Source: Candidatus Thorarchaeota archaeon (GTDB lineage: Archaea; Asgardarchaeota; Thorarchaeia; Thorarchaeales; Thorarchaeaceae). Taken from it: DNA of 9,018 nt. Positions within the stretch are counted from its first letter, which is position 1; each line of letters opens with the position of its first letter. Where the stretch lies: positions 1-9,018 of the forward strand of contig JAEORG010000118.1 in NCBI GenBank assembly GCA_016841005.1, read 5' to 3'. Below, piece by piece: positions 1 through 6,383 of the stretch. Both the position numbers and the translations under genes were made by a program. The notes below the pieces were generated by a model, which was not told the DNA's origin, made no database searches, and saw only the letters and a program-made list of their open reading frames with translations.

Positions 1-2
1 AA

Positions 3-716
3 AGAAATCAGCATATTCACCGGTCTATAGAATTCCTGCGAGACATCTACGAAACTATGATTCAAGAGTGGCCAAAAGCCCGTGTTCGCTTTTCACTCTT
101 TGTTGTGACTAATTCCATATCTCCCGTTCTTTCAAGAGCCGGAGAGCTTCCTGAAGTGGAAATTCGACTATTGTATGCAGCTATGCAACTTCTTGATATT
201 AATACGATTGATGCAACGCAGATTACTCGACCAACTACTTATGCAACATACCTAGGCAACACAAACACCTCACTTACTGCACTTGCATCAAGATTGCTTC
301 AAGATGAAATGCGTTCCAAGGTTCTCAAAGAGGGTGTTGATGTTGCACTGGATGTGCAGGAGTGGTTCCTGTCTTTTGGAGAAATAGTCAGGGATGATGC
401 GATGTCAGCAAGTTACCACGCATCTCTAATTGCAGAAACTCTGGAAGAAGACGAGCTGAAGAGGACTGTTGACCGAGTCGTTGATCTAAACCGGATTATT
501 GTACAGGACCCGAATAAGTTCGACTATGAGTTAGCTATGATGTCCGTCCCTCTTATGGACATCCTCTCAGTTGCATGGCATAGATTGGCTGATGAGAAAT
601 ATCTAAAGATGTCAAAGGATATGTTTGATTCAGCTATAGCGGCTTGGAAGAAATATGGGTTCTATGAGAAGGCTGAGAATTTCAAGAAATCATTTGGAAG
701 GCACTTAGAGTCCTAA
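3..716 (+). CDS. C-terminal part of an unrecognised all-helical protein (5' partial)
   Basis: I do not recognise this family. The frame is open from the left window edge through to the TAG/TAA stop region at 716, giving 237 visible residues. An ATG at 57 could serve as a start, but no SD or TATA box precedes it. The 18 codons upstream of it read as ordinary protein (ending FLRDIYET) and run smoothly into the rest, so I treat the gene as continuing off the window. The predicted content is almost wholly alpha-helical and amphipathic, with acidic and basic residues interleaved and no membrane segment, signal peptide or cysteine motif. The pattern suggests a soluble helical-repeat or scaffold-like domain, but no repeat period is clear. 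It ends tail to tail with the SDR gene on the other strand, with a 12-nt overlap. Confidence 0.7.
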   Translation, partial: RNQHIHRSIEFLRDIYETMIQEWPKARVRFSLFVVTNSISPVLSRAGELPEVEIRLLYAAMQLLDINTIDATQITRPTTYATYLGNTNTSLTALASRLLQDEMRSKVLKEGVDVALDVQEWFLSFGEIVRDDAMSASYHASLIAETLEEDELKRTVDRVVDLNRIIVQDPNKFDYELAMMSVPLMDILSVAWHRLADEKYLKMSKDMFDSAIAAWKKYGFYEKAENFKKSFGRHLES

Positions 717-1550
717 AAGATTGATTGTAACATCCCAGAGTTGTTTCTGAAGTCCAATATCATATGAAATCTTTGAAGTTTCATTTTCCATTTTCTTCAC
801 AAAACACTTACCAGTCACACCCTCAACATCAGGTGAAGAGGCAACGTAGACTGATGTTTCAGCACCTTCTTTCGCACTGAGCTGGAACGGTTTCATCATC
901 CCAAACATGATTTTGGACATCCGGCTTCCAGTATTGCGACCTAGATTAGTGGCTACAAAGCCAGGAAGAACAACGTTAACCGTAACACCTGTATCTTTCA
1001 AATGACGTGCCATTTCATATGTTTGCATGACTACCATGAGCTTTGCGCTACCGTAGACATTCATGGCCTTATAGGATGACTCACTCTGTAAATCACTCAG
1101 GTCTAATTTTGCAGATTTATGTAGACCTGACGAGAGGTTGATTACTCTCGAGGGAGCACTTTCTTTCAGCAAGGGTAGTAGCTCGTGTGTGAGAAGAAAT
1201 GGTGCAAGATAGTTCACAGCGAAAGTCTGTTCAAACCCGTCAACAGTAACCTGTCGTTTGTTAAAGACAGCTCCTGCATTGTTGACAAGAACATCTAGTC
1301 GATTGTACCCATTCTTGAATTCTGCAGCAAAGCTTCGTATTGACTCCATGGATGACAAATCACAAATCATCAGATCTACAGAGTTACTCCCACTTTCTTC
1401 GATTATCTCTAAACGAGCCTCTTTGCCTCGTTCACTGTTTCTAACAACCATGACGACTTGCGCACCCATTTCAGCAAGTGCCAAAGCTGTTGCCTTCCCG
1501 ATACCTGAGTTGCTGCCTGTGACTATACACACTTTGTCCTGCAAAATCAT
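705..1550 (-). CDS. Short-chain dehydrogenase/reductase (SDR), retinol-dehydrogenase-like
   Basis: This is a classical Rossmann-fold SDR of 281 residues, expected to oxidise or reduce a hydroxyl/carbonyl group with NAD(P)(H) in the cytoplasm. Visible motifs are the dinucleotide site TGSNSGIG (residues 11-18), NNAG (90-93), Asn113, the serine in INLSSG (about Ser141), the catalytic Tyr166 and Lys170 in YGSAK, and LPGFVATN (195-202). Arg37 after the second strand favours NADP(H). The insertion between the catalytic Ser and Tyr resembles the retinol dehydrogenase/WWOX-type branch, but the substrate cannot be read from the sequence. AGGAG lies only 2 nt before the ATG. A TTG at codon 3 (1542-1544) would sit at a more usual 8 nt, so the start may be two codons later. 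It is divergent from the DinB-like gene, with an 81-nt shared upstream region. Confidence 0.95.
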   Translation of the reverse strand: MILQDKVCIVTGSNSGIGKATALALAEMGAQVVMVVRNSERGKEARLEIIEESGSNSVDLMICDLSSMESIRSFAAEFKNGYNRLDVLVNNAGAVFNKRQVTVDGFEQTFAVNYLAPFLLTHELLPLLKESAPSRVINLSSGLHKSAKLDLSDLQSESSYKAMNVYGSAKLMVVMQTYEMARHLKDTGVTVNVVLPGFVATNLGRNTGSRMSKIMFGMMKPFQLSAKEGAETSVYVASSPDVEGVTGKCFVKKMENETSKISYDIGLQKQLWDVTINLLGL

Positions 1551-1592
1551 ATCTCCTGAGCCAAGGTTAACGGAGGTAAGAATCTCAGTAGA

Positions 1593-1609
1593 TAGCTAGC
1601 TACTTTAAG
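1593..1609. promoter_or_regulatory. TATA-like box with adjoining 10-bp palindrome in a divergent promoter region
   Basis: In the 81-nt gap between the SDR gene (-) and the DinB-like gene (+), the perfect palindrome TAGCTAGCTA (1593-1602) abuts CTTTAAG (1603-1609), which is TATA-like on both strands. On the plus strand the box centre is about 26 nt before the ATG at 1632. That predicts a leaderless transcript and fits the lack of an SD there. On the minus strand it would give a leader of about 28 nt carrying the AGGAG site. The promoter role is inferred. Confidence 0.35.
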
Positions 1610-1631
1610 CTGTAGGTTTAGTCAGGTTTCT

Positions 1632-2096
1632 ATGGTACTAATCGAGAAAATGGCTGATTATATGACGTGGGCAAATGATGCAATTTTGGAAATTGTTGAA
1701 TCCCTCAGTGAAGATGAGTTTAGACAGACTCTTGTTGAAGGCGCAGGCAGTATTCACAAGAGATACATCCACCTTGCGGAAGATACTTGGGAATGGTTTC
1801 ATGATTGGCATGGTGAAAATCCCCATGAGCCTGATTTTCAGGGTATGACGCGGAGTGAACTCCACAAGTTTATAGATGATTATTCGAAGAGATGGCAGTG
1901 TCTAATCAAAGAACGAACTGTCAATGAGTTTACTGACGAGAGAGCAGGTAAGGTTGTAGTGATAACGTTCGATGAGATGTTTTTCCACTTGGTGAATCAT
2001 TTTACCTATCACAGAGGACAGATCGTGATGGGTTTGAAGATTCTAGGAAAAAACGTTCCAATGACTGATTATATCCCTTATAGGTTCTCTACATAA
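1632..2096 (+). CDS. DinB/YfiT-like putative metal-dependent protein
   Basis: A 154-residue protein with the features of the DinB superfamily, a four-helix bundle holding one divalent metal through three histidines. The N-terminus has the typical YMTWAN start of helix 1 (residues 10-15). The likely metal ligands are His47 (in YIHLAED) and His123 and His127 (in NHFTYHRGQI); the HxxxHRGQ signature is the strongest evidence. Length is normal for the family. Known relatives include thiol transferases that use bacillithiol or mycothiol and many proteins of unknown role; nothing here identifies the substrate, and the bacterial DNA-damage name does not imply DNA repair. No SD precedes the ATG, and a TATA-like box 23-29 nt upstream suggests a leaderless message. 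Met7 is an alternative start. The neighbours give no functional clue. Confidence 0.88.
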   Translation: MVLIEKMADYMTWANDAILEIVESLSEDEFRQTLVEGAGSIHKRYIHLAEDTWEWFHDWHGENPHEPDFQGMTRSELHKFIDDYSKRWQCLIKERTVNEFTDERAGKVVVITFDEMFFHLVNHFTYHRGQIVMGLKILGKNVPMTDYIPYRFST

Positions 2097-2193
2097 CAAT
2101 GCTCATGCATTTGGTCGCTTAATTGAAGGAAAAATCGGTACTTGTGACTAAGGCTAAACTTCAAGAGAATCCAGTGATCTGTTATGAAATCTA

Positions 2194-2215
2194 GAATCAT
2201 GTCAGTATATGATTC
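2194..2215. terminator. Possible hairpin between convergent genes, spanning the SRPBCC stop codon
   Basis: GAATCAT (2194-2200) and ATGATTC (2209-2215) form a perfect 7-bp inverted repeat with an 8-nt loop. The stop codon of the minus-strand gene (2202-2204) lies in the loop. No clear T-tract follows on either strand, so termination is only a possibility. The remainder of the 105-nt gap 2097-2201 shows nothing recognisable. Confidence 0.25.
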
Positions 2216-2648
2216 CATGTTCAACATAATATTTCATCAGTGTGAGTGCTTCTCCCCAGCCAGCAGCGCATTCCAGGAGAGCTGCTCTCCCAGATGGTGT
2301 ATCATGATACCCATATTCGCGTAACCGGACTACTGTCCCTTCTTCAACTGCTTCGAAATTAATCTCTATGGTGGTAGCATAGGCAGGATCATCAGCATAC
2401 CACTGAAACACAAATCGCTCAGGTCTTTTCGCTTCTAATACAGGACCTCTCGATGTGGTTGTATACTTGTCAGGTCCCCAGTCTTTCCAGCGGAATGTAA
2501 TGCTTCCACCAGGTCTGGCATCTACCTCTGATCCGACTGTGAACCAAGCATCTAGACCCTCGGCTGTGGTTAGAGCATCATAAACCGCCTCAGGTTTTGC
2601 ACGAACAAGAGTAACCTGTTTAATCTCAACATCAATCAACTTTGTCAC
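2202..2648 (-). CDS. SRPBCC / AHSA1-like domain protein
   Basis: A single-domain protein of 148 residues of the START/Bet v1-like SRPBCC superfamily, AHSA1-like (Activator of Hsp90 ATPase homolog 1) branch, usual length for stand-alone members. The family-typical layout is visible: first strand and helix with VRAKPEAVYDALT (15-27), the LDAWF segment (32-36), GGSITFRW (47-54), PERFVFQW (76-83), ATTIEINFEAVEEGTVVRL (91-109), then a C-terminal helix starting GWGEAL (130-135). The fold makes a hydrophobic ligand cavity. Stand-alone archaeal and bacterial members mostly have no known ligand, and action on Hsp90 should not be assumed. The start is GTG, supported by GGAGG 7 nt upstream. A tiny frame ATG-GAG-GAT-TTC-GAG-TGA (2662-2645) overlaps this start by GTGA. 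Confidence 0.9.
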   Translation of the reverse strand: MTKLIDVEIKQVTLVRAKPEAVYDALTTAEGLDAWFTVGSEVDARPGGSITFRWKDWGPDKYTTTSRGPVLEAKRPERFVFQWYADDPAYATTIEINFEAVEEGTVVRLREYGYHDTPSGRAALLECAAGWGEALTLMKYYVEHGIIY

Positions 2649-2680
2649 TCGAAATCCTCCATGATATTAATTAACTATAG

Positions 2681-2692
2681 TTATAATTTATT
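2681..2692 (-). promoter_or_regulatory. TATA-like box for the SRPBCC gene
   Basis: On the minus strand AATAAATTATAA lies 33-44 nt before the GTG start. With usual archaeal spacing of about 26 nt, transcription would begin near 2660, at the ATG of the five-codon upstream frame and at the 5' edge of the GGAGG site. The rest of the 2649-2793 gap holds no other recognisable element apart from a plus-strand AAGGAGG (2761-2767) in front of a 12-codon frame. Confidence 0.4.
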
Positions 2693-2793
2693 GGTAAAAA
2701 CCTTGCGTTAATGACACAGTATTAGGTTATTTCTCCTAGTCACAGTCGTGATTTTCTCTGAAGGAGGCAATATAACCATGAATAGGAAGAACA

Positions 2794-3735
2794 TCAAAAG
2801 TCCAGTTGTTCTTTAGGTGGTTCATCTGGTGTTTCTTCTTTAGGTTCTTTCTTTGCACCTTTTCTTGCGATTACAGGCTTCAGTACTTCCTTAGCTGCGA
2901 GTCCTCGAGCAAAGCGCTGAATGAAACCAACAGACCGTTTCTGCGCTGCTTCATTCAAGAAAACAACAGGTATGATGAAAGCCATAACGAGTAAAGGAAT
3001 TCCAATGGTCCATAAACTGCTGACAATGAGTCTATCTATAGTTGGTTCAACGGTATTGATTATGAAGGGTGTGATAAAATGCGCACTTATCATTGCAATT
3101 GGAAACGCGAATAGTGAGTAGCCTCCGAGCATGCTGCTATACCAGCGCCCAACACCCTCTGTGTCAGGGCATTGTCGTACGTTCAGTTGTCCTTCTTTGA
3201 GATACGTAACAATACCAGCGTCGTTGAGAATCCAAGTAGGTGCAAAGAGTGCCAAAGCAATGGGCATGATTATGAGTGCACCCATTAAGGTCGTACTTAG
3301 TGAAATCAGGAACCTATGTTCCTCAAGGATAAGAGGAGGAAGTGCATCAACAATCAGTCCCTCAATGAGACCTATCAACAAACCTGATGAGCTGACACTG
3401 AAGAGTGCAGGTGCTACACTCCTACGTATCATTCTGTAACCACCAAAATCCTGACCAATATCCATGATACTAAAGTTGTATGTGGCGGATTTCATCATTC
3501 TGCTTCCTAACAAGAAAAGAGCAGCAAGGGGAAGAGCGATGATGAAGTATTCAATTACTATCACTGGGATAGCTATTCCAAGGATTATTGTGATGTCTGT
3601 AAACAGCGAGCCTTCAATGAATGGGAAGAATTCGAAAGAGGGAACCATTACTGTAATTTGGTACAAAATATACAATGCAGCCGCTATTCCTCCAACTGAG
3701 AATAGAAAGGGAAATACAAATCGTGCTTTACCCAT
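2794..3735 (-). CDS. Orphan polytopic membrane protein with charged C-terminal tail
   Basis: I do not recognise this 313-residue family. It has about six to seven hydrophobic membrane segments, roughly at residues 7-29, 47-77 (one long or two short helices), 108-128, 143-166, 202-226 and 239-261. Between the fourth and fifth lies a polar loop with CPDTEGVGRWYS (189-200). The last 40 residues form a basic then Glu/Pro/Lys-rich tail (about 290-310), probably cytosolic and disordered. No transporter, protease or enzyme signature is apparent. The ATG start is supported by GGAG 11 nt upstream (3747-3750) and a TATA-like CTAAATA on the minus strand at 3784-3790. It is head to head with the S-component-like gene, so the two could share regulation or a function; that link is inference. 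Confidence 0.85.
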   Translation of the reverse strand: MGKARFVFPFLFSVGGIAAALYILYQITVMVPSFEFFPFIEGSLFTDITIILGIAIPVIVIEYFIIALPLAALFLLGSRMMKSATYNFSIMDIGQDFGGYRMIRRSVAPALFSVSSSGLLIGLIEGLIVDALPPLILEEHRFLISLSTTLMGALIIMPIALALFAPTWILNDAGIVTYLKEGQLNVRQCPDTEGVGRWYSSMLGGYSLFAFPIAMISAHFITPFIINTVEPTIDRLIVSSLWTIGIPLLVMAFIIPVVFLNEAAQKRSVGFIQRFARGLAAKEVLKPVIARKGAKKEPKEETPDEPPKEQLDF

Positions 3736-3783
3736 TTTAGTTCAAGCTCCTTGTCAACTGTGTCAAATGCTACGACTTGGTGG

Positions 3784-3790
3784 TATTTAG
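3784..3790 (-). promoter_or_regulatory. TATA-like box for the orphan membrane protein gene
   Basis: CTAAATA read on the minus strand. Spacing of about 26 nt puts the transcript start near 3761, leaving a leader of about 26 nt that contains the GGAG site at 3747-3750. This is consistent with the ATG at 3735. Confidence 0.35.
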
Positions 3791-3810
3791 ACAATCGTAT
3801 GACAAAGAGG

Positions 3811-3817
3811 TTTAAAT
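3811..3817 (+). promoter_or_regulatory. TATA-like box for the S-component-like gene
   Basis: TTTAAAT preceded by a purine-rich AAAGAGG. The box centre is 30 nt before the ATG at 3844, so the transcript would start at about 3840 and be essentially leaderless, which fits the absence of an SD. It supports the ATG at 3844 over the upstream TTG (3751) and ATG (3799). Confidence 0.45.
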
Positions 3818-3843
3818 CACGCCCTGTAGAGCGACACGGTACG

Positions 3844-4596
3844 ATGGCAATTCCGATTGGTTCAAACTCGAGTCGAACTGTCGCTTTTGTGGCTGTCTTC
3901 GCGGCTTTGACTGCAGTATTAGATATCATTCCGGCGTTTGGTTTCACCTCAGGGGTCTGGGATAGCTGGGCATTTCTATTGAGCCCGATTGTTGGGATTC
4001 TACTAGGACCATATTTAGGTGCTTTATCTGTGGGACTCGGAAGTCTTCTTGGACATGTAATCATATCTCGTGATCCTATCGAGTTTCTATTCATGATTGG
4101 TTTGTCATTTGGTGCCGCAGTGGCAGGACTTGTATACCAGCGTAGGTGGAAATCGGTCCTAGGAATCTATTCGGCTATGCTCTTGGGATATTTCATATAT
4201 CCTATTTCATGGGGACTGCCGCTGTGGGGAATCTGGGACATTCTCGTGGCTTATGGGATTATCATTCTTTATTCTATAGTAACGTCACGGAATATTTGGT
4301 CAAATACAAGTGAGAGATTCAAATTACTAATGCTCATTTTCTGTTGTGTGATTGCATTAGAAACCGATATCCTATTTCGCGTCTTTGTTCTAGTACCGGG
4401 ACAGATGTGGTGGTTCTATTATGCAATGACTCCTGAAGATCTGGCTTTGGTATGGATTGGTGCAGGGTTCGTTACTCCAATTAAAGTAGTAATGGCAGTA
4501 TTTGTTATCGTGACATTAGGTCGCCAATTGCTGCGTACTCTTGAACAACATGGTGACCCAATTTCCATGAGTGATGACTATTTGTCACTTGATTAA
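3844..4596 (+). CDS. Polytopic membrane protein resembling an ECF-transporter S component
   Basis: A hydrophobic protein of 250 residues from the ATG at 3844. The opening SRTVAFVAVFAALTAVLDIIP, followed by SPIVGILLGPYLGAL and GLGSLLGHVI, is the pattern seen at the start of substrate-binding S components of energy-coupling-factor vitamin/cofactor transporters (AlaxTALxAV helix 1, then GxxxGPxxGA). About seven to eight membrane segments are predicted, more than the usual six, so this may be an enlarged or only related family. The substrate cannot be read. No EcfA or EcfT gene is in the window, so it would depend on shared energising subunits elsewhere. The frame is open back to a TTG at 3751, but that extension would cover the opposing promoter and lacks an SD; the hydrophobic core begins 12 residues after the chosen start. 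It is convergent with the small membrane protein gene, sharing TTAA. Confidence 0.75.
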   Translation: MAIPIGSNSSRTVAFVAVFAALTAVLDIIPAFGFTSGVWDSWAFLLSPIVGILLGPYLGALSVGLGSLLGHVIISRDPIEFLFMIGLSFGAAVAGLVYQRRWKSVLGIYSAMLLGYFIYPISWGLPLWGIWDILVAYGIIILYSIVTSRNIWSNTSERFKLLMLIFCCVIALETDILFRVFVLVPGQMWWFYYAMTPEDLALVWIGAGFVTPIKVVMAVFVIVTLGRQLLRTLEQHGDPISMSDDYLSLD

Positions 4597-4850
4597 ATTT
4601 CGGGACTAGATGGATTAGAAGAGCTATCCTGTTTACGCATAGGAAACCAACCAGCCCAAGATAGCAAGAGAAAACAGACTAAGGCAATAACAGCCCAAGA
4701 ACCGTATGTGACCAACTCATAGAGAGGATAATTTGTTGCTATTCCTATCAAAGGAAAAACATAGAGATCAATAACAATCCAGGCAACAAACAGAAAGACT
4801 GCAGCAATTGTTCCAGTGATTCGTCTGCGATTCCCACTATCTAGACCCAT
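4593..4850 (-). CDS. Small two-helix membrane protein, function unknown
   Basis: An 85-residue protein with two clear hydrophobic segments (about 12-37 and 47-68). A short basic N-terminus (residues 8-10 are RRR) should stay in the cytosol, as should the MRKQ plus Ser/Pro-rich C-terminal tail, giving a hairpin with both ends inside. No motif is recognised. The start ATG has no good SD; GTG-rich sequence precedes it. It lies 53 nt downstream of the hydrolase gene on the same strand and could be co-transcribed with it. Its TAA stop overlaps the TAA of the opposing gene in the self-complementary TTAA at 4593-4596. Confidence 0.7.
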   Translation of the reverse strand: MGLDSGNRRRITGTIAAVFLFVAWIVIDLYVFPLIGIATNYPLYELVTYGSWAVIALVCFLLLSWAGWFPMRKQDSSSNPSSPEI

Positions 4851-4903
4851 GATTCACACTCATAATATCGCAAGATGAGCCTGTTTTCTATGTTGTCTTA
4901 TGA

Positions 4904-6319
4904 CTATTTACTGTAGAATAGAACTTCAGGATATTCTACAGAGGGTCCATCTAGCAGTGGCGATGTAATGCCAATGAGATGTTCGTTGAAGAATGCAAGG
5001 ACATATGCATTCAATATGTGAAGCATTCTATAGCCATCAATCGACCCAAGTAGTCCAAAGCTTCGGAGCACAGGTGACCATATATTGACATCAGCAAAAT
5101 TGTAATGTCTGGTACCGTTTACGAAGAGACCGTAGCAGGTCCCCTCTGCACGGTGAAATATGGTATCATTCATCTCCGGATTACCATAATCTGGTCCAAA
5201 CAAGAGCATGAATGGTTTTGTCATATTCATTGTGAGTGAGCTGCCCCCGTGTGGACTATCAAAGCTGATACCAGCATCAAAGCGGGCATCCTCTAGTATC
5301 ATATGTTCAGCCGTAGTACCTCCAAAAGAATGCCCAAAAATCCCAATTGTGTTGAGATCCATTCCATCCCAGAGAATGTTAGGGATATTGGGATTATTTG
5401 GAATCTCAAGTTGATCAACAAGAAAGGTAGTATCGTTAGCCCAGATGTTCAGGCTATTTCCAAGATTCGCATACATTTCCTCAGTGGCCTCATAAATCAC
5501 GGAGCCATCAGGAAAACTTGTTACCGCTGCTTCGTATGAGTGACTGATACTGAACACTATGTACCCATTGCTTGCTAGCTCTTCCATTAATACAGTGTCT
5601 TGCATTATGAGACCACCATACCCATGTGAGAATACTAGCAGAGGATACGAGATTTCAGCCTGAGAGAGAGGCACATTCAGGTAGGAGTGTGTCTTTGTGA
5701 GCTGGAAATGACTTACAATGAATGTAGGAAACCCAAATGACCGTTCTATGCCCGTTCCAAATTGACTTGGAGCATCGATGTATGGTGCCATCCTATAACC
5801 AGTTATTGTGTCGGCGGGATACCATGCCTTAATGAGAATCCTGCGATGATCGTTCGGAGGCTCTGTAAAGGTTTCGTTTCTTGAGTTATCGGTCAGCTCA
5901 AAGGTCAGCGTACCAATTGCATACTCCCCAGAGGGAGTTGGTAGCGAGAAAGCCGGAAAGAGAGAGTTGAGAAATAGTGAAGATGAGATGAGAATAACCG
6001 AAACGACGATTATAGCTGCACCCTTTCTTATACGAGGCGGCCCCTTTACAGGTTCTGTAATTGCACCAGTCTGAATCCTATAGAGTTCAGTCAGTTTGAT
6101 GATACTCCAAAGACACAGAAGAATTGTTGGGATGTAAACAGGGAGCATTTGCCAGCGAGGTCCTTCAAATAGGATATGCGCTAGAAACATAACAATTCCC
6201 ACCACACTTAGGACTCCCATTATGTTCCCTTTCTTCTGTTTTCCAATAGTTGCTGGTAAAACGAACTGGATTGATAACAAAATCAAGAAGAAAATCAAAA
6301 AAATCTCAATAATTCGCAT
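4904..6319 (-). CDS. Membrane-anchored alpha/beta hydrolase, PAF-acetylhydrolase-like
   Basis: From the ATG at 6319 this is a 471-residue protein: four hydrophobic segments (about 1-21, 33-51, 57-75, 99-122) followed by an alpha/beta-hydrolase domain (about 127-471). Visible active-site elements are the oxyanion-region HGYGG (232-236), the nucleophile Ser331 in GHSFGG, the likely acid Asp354 in SFDSPHGG and His405 in RHYNFAD. The last motif resembles the HxNFADF of platelet-activating-factor acetylhydrolases, which split short or oxidised acyl chains from phospholipids. Substrate is therefore guessed as an ester or lipid. The basic loop between helices 3 and 4 should be cytosolic, placing the enzyme outside the cell; five N-x-T sequons (148, 295, 365, 384, 401) agree. 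A TTG nine codons upstream (6344-6346) is an alternative start, but GGTGAT 4 nt before the ATG favours 6319. Confidence 0.85.
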   Translation of the reverse strand: MRIIEIFLIFFLILLSIQFVLPATIGKQKKGNIMGVLSVVGIVMFLAHILFEGPRWQMLPVYIPTILLCLWSIIKLTELYRIQTGAITEPVKGPPRIRKGAAIIVVSVILISSSLFLNSLFPAFSLPTPSGEYAIGTLTFELTDNSRNETFTEPPNDHRRILIKAWYPADTITGYRMAPYIDAPSQFGTGIERSFGFPTFIVSHFQLTKTHSYLNVPLSQAEISYPLLVFSHGYGGLIMQDTVLMEELASNGYIVFSISHSYEAAVTSFPDGSVIYEATEEMYANLGNSLNIWANDTTFLVDQLEIPNNPNIPNILWDGMDLNTIGIFGHSFGGTTAEHMILEDARFDAGISFDSPHGGSSLTMNMTKPFMLLFGPDYGNPEMNDTIFHRAEGTCYGLFVNGTRHYNFADVNIWSPVLRSFGLLGSIDGYRMLHILNAYVLAFFNEHLIGITSPLLDGPSVEYPEVLFYSK

Positions 6320-6324
6320 GAGTA

Positions 6325-6363
6325 TCACCAAATTTCTAACCTTCAACCAACCTAGTTTGGTGA
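6325..6363 (-). promoter_or_regulatory. Inverted repeat overlapping the SD of the hydrolase gene
   Basis: TCACCAAA (6325-6332) and TTTGGTGA (6356-6363) are perfect 8-bp inverted arms with a 23-nt spacer. In the minus-strand transcript the second arm includes GGTGA of the SD, 4-5 nt before the ATG at 6319. If folded, the hairpin would hide the SD. The repeat lies in the 64-nt gap after the DUF2461 gene and could instead be a weak terminator for it, but no T-tract follows. Confidence 0.45.
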
Positions 6364-6383
6364 GAAAAGAGTGTCGGTCTATA

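Noticed and set aside
1258..1599. Plus-strand open frame of 113 codons
   Set aside because: It is the antisense shadow of the N-terminal half of the SDR, whose motifs are unambiguous.
1632..2096. Reading the DinB-like gene as a DNA-damage or thiol-transferase gene
   Set aside because: Only the metal-site fold is supported; the substrate residues that define bacillithiol or mycothiol enzymes cannot be judged by eye.
2806..3790. Several plus-strand frames antisense to the orphan membrane protein
   Set aside because: Shadows: no SD or TATA support, and the minus frame has coherent membrane segments with a good SD.
3684..4094. Minus-strand open frame of 136 codons
   Set aside because: Antisense to the clearly hydrophobic S-component-like gene and overlapping the start of the opposing gene; low-complexity polar translation with no motif.
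5208..5539. Two plus-strand frames inside the hydrolase gene
   Set aside because: They lie antisense to the catalytic region; the minus frame carries GHSFGG and the other active-site motifs.
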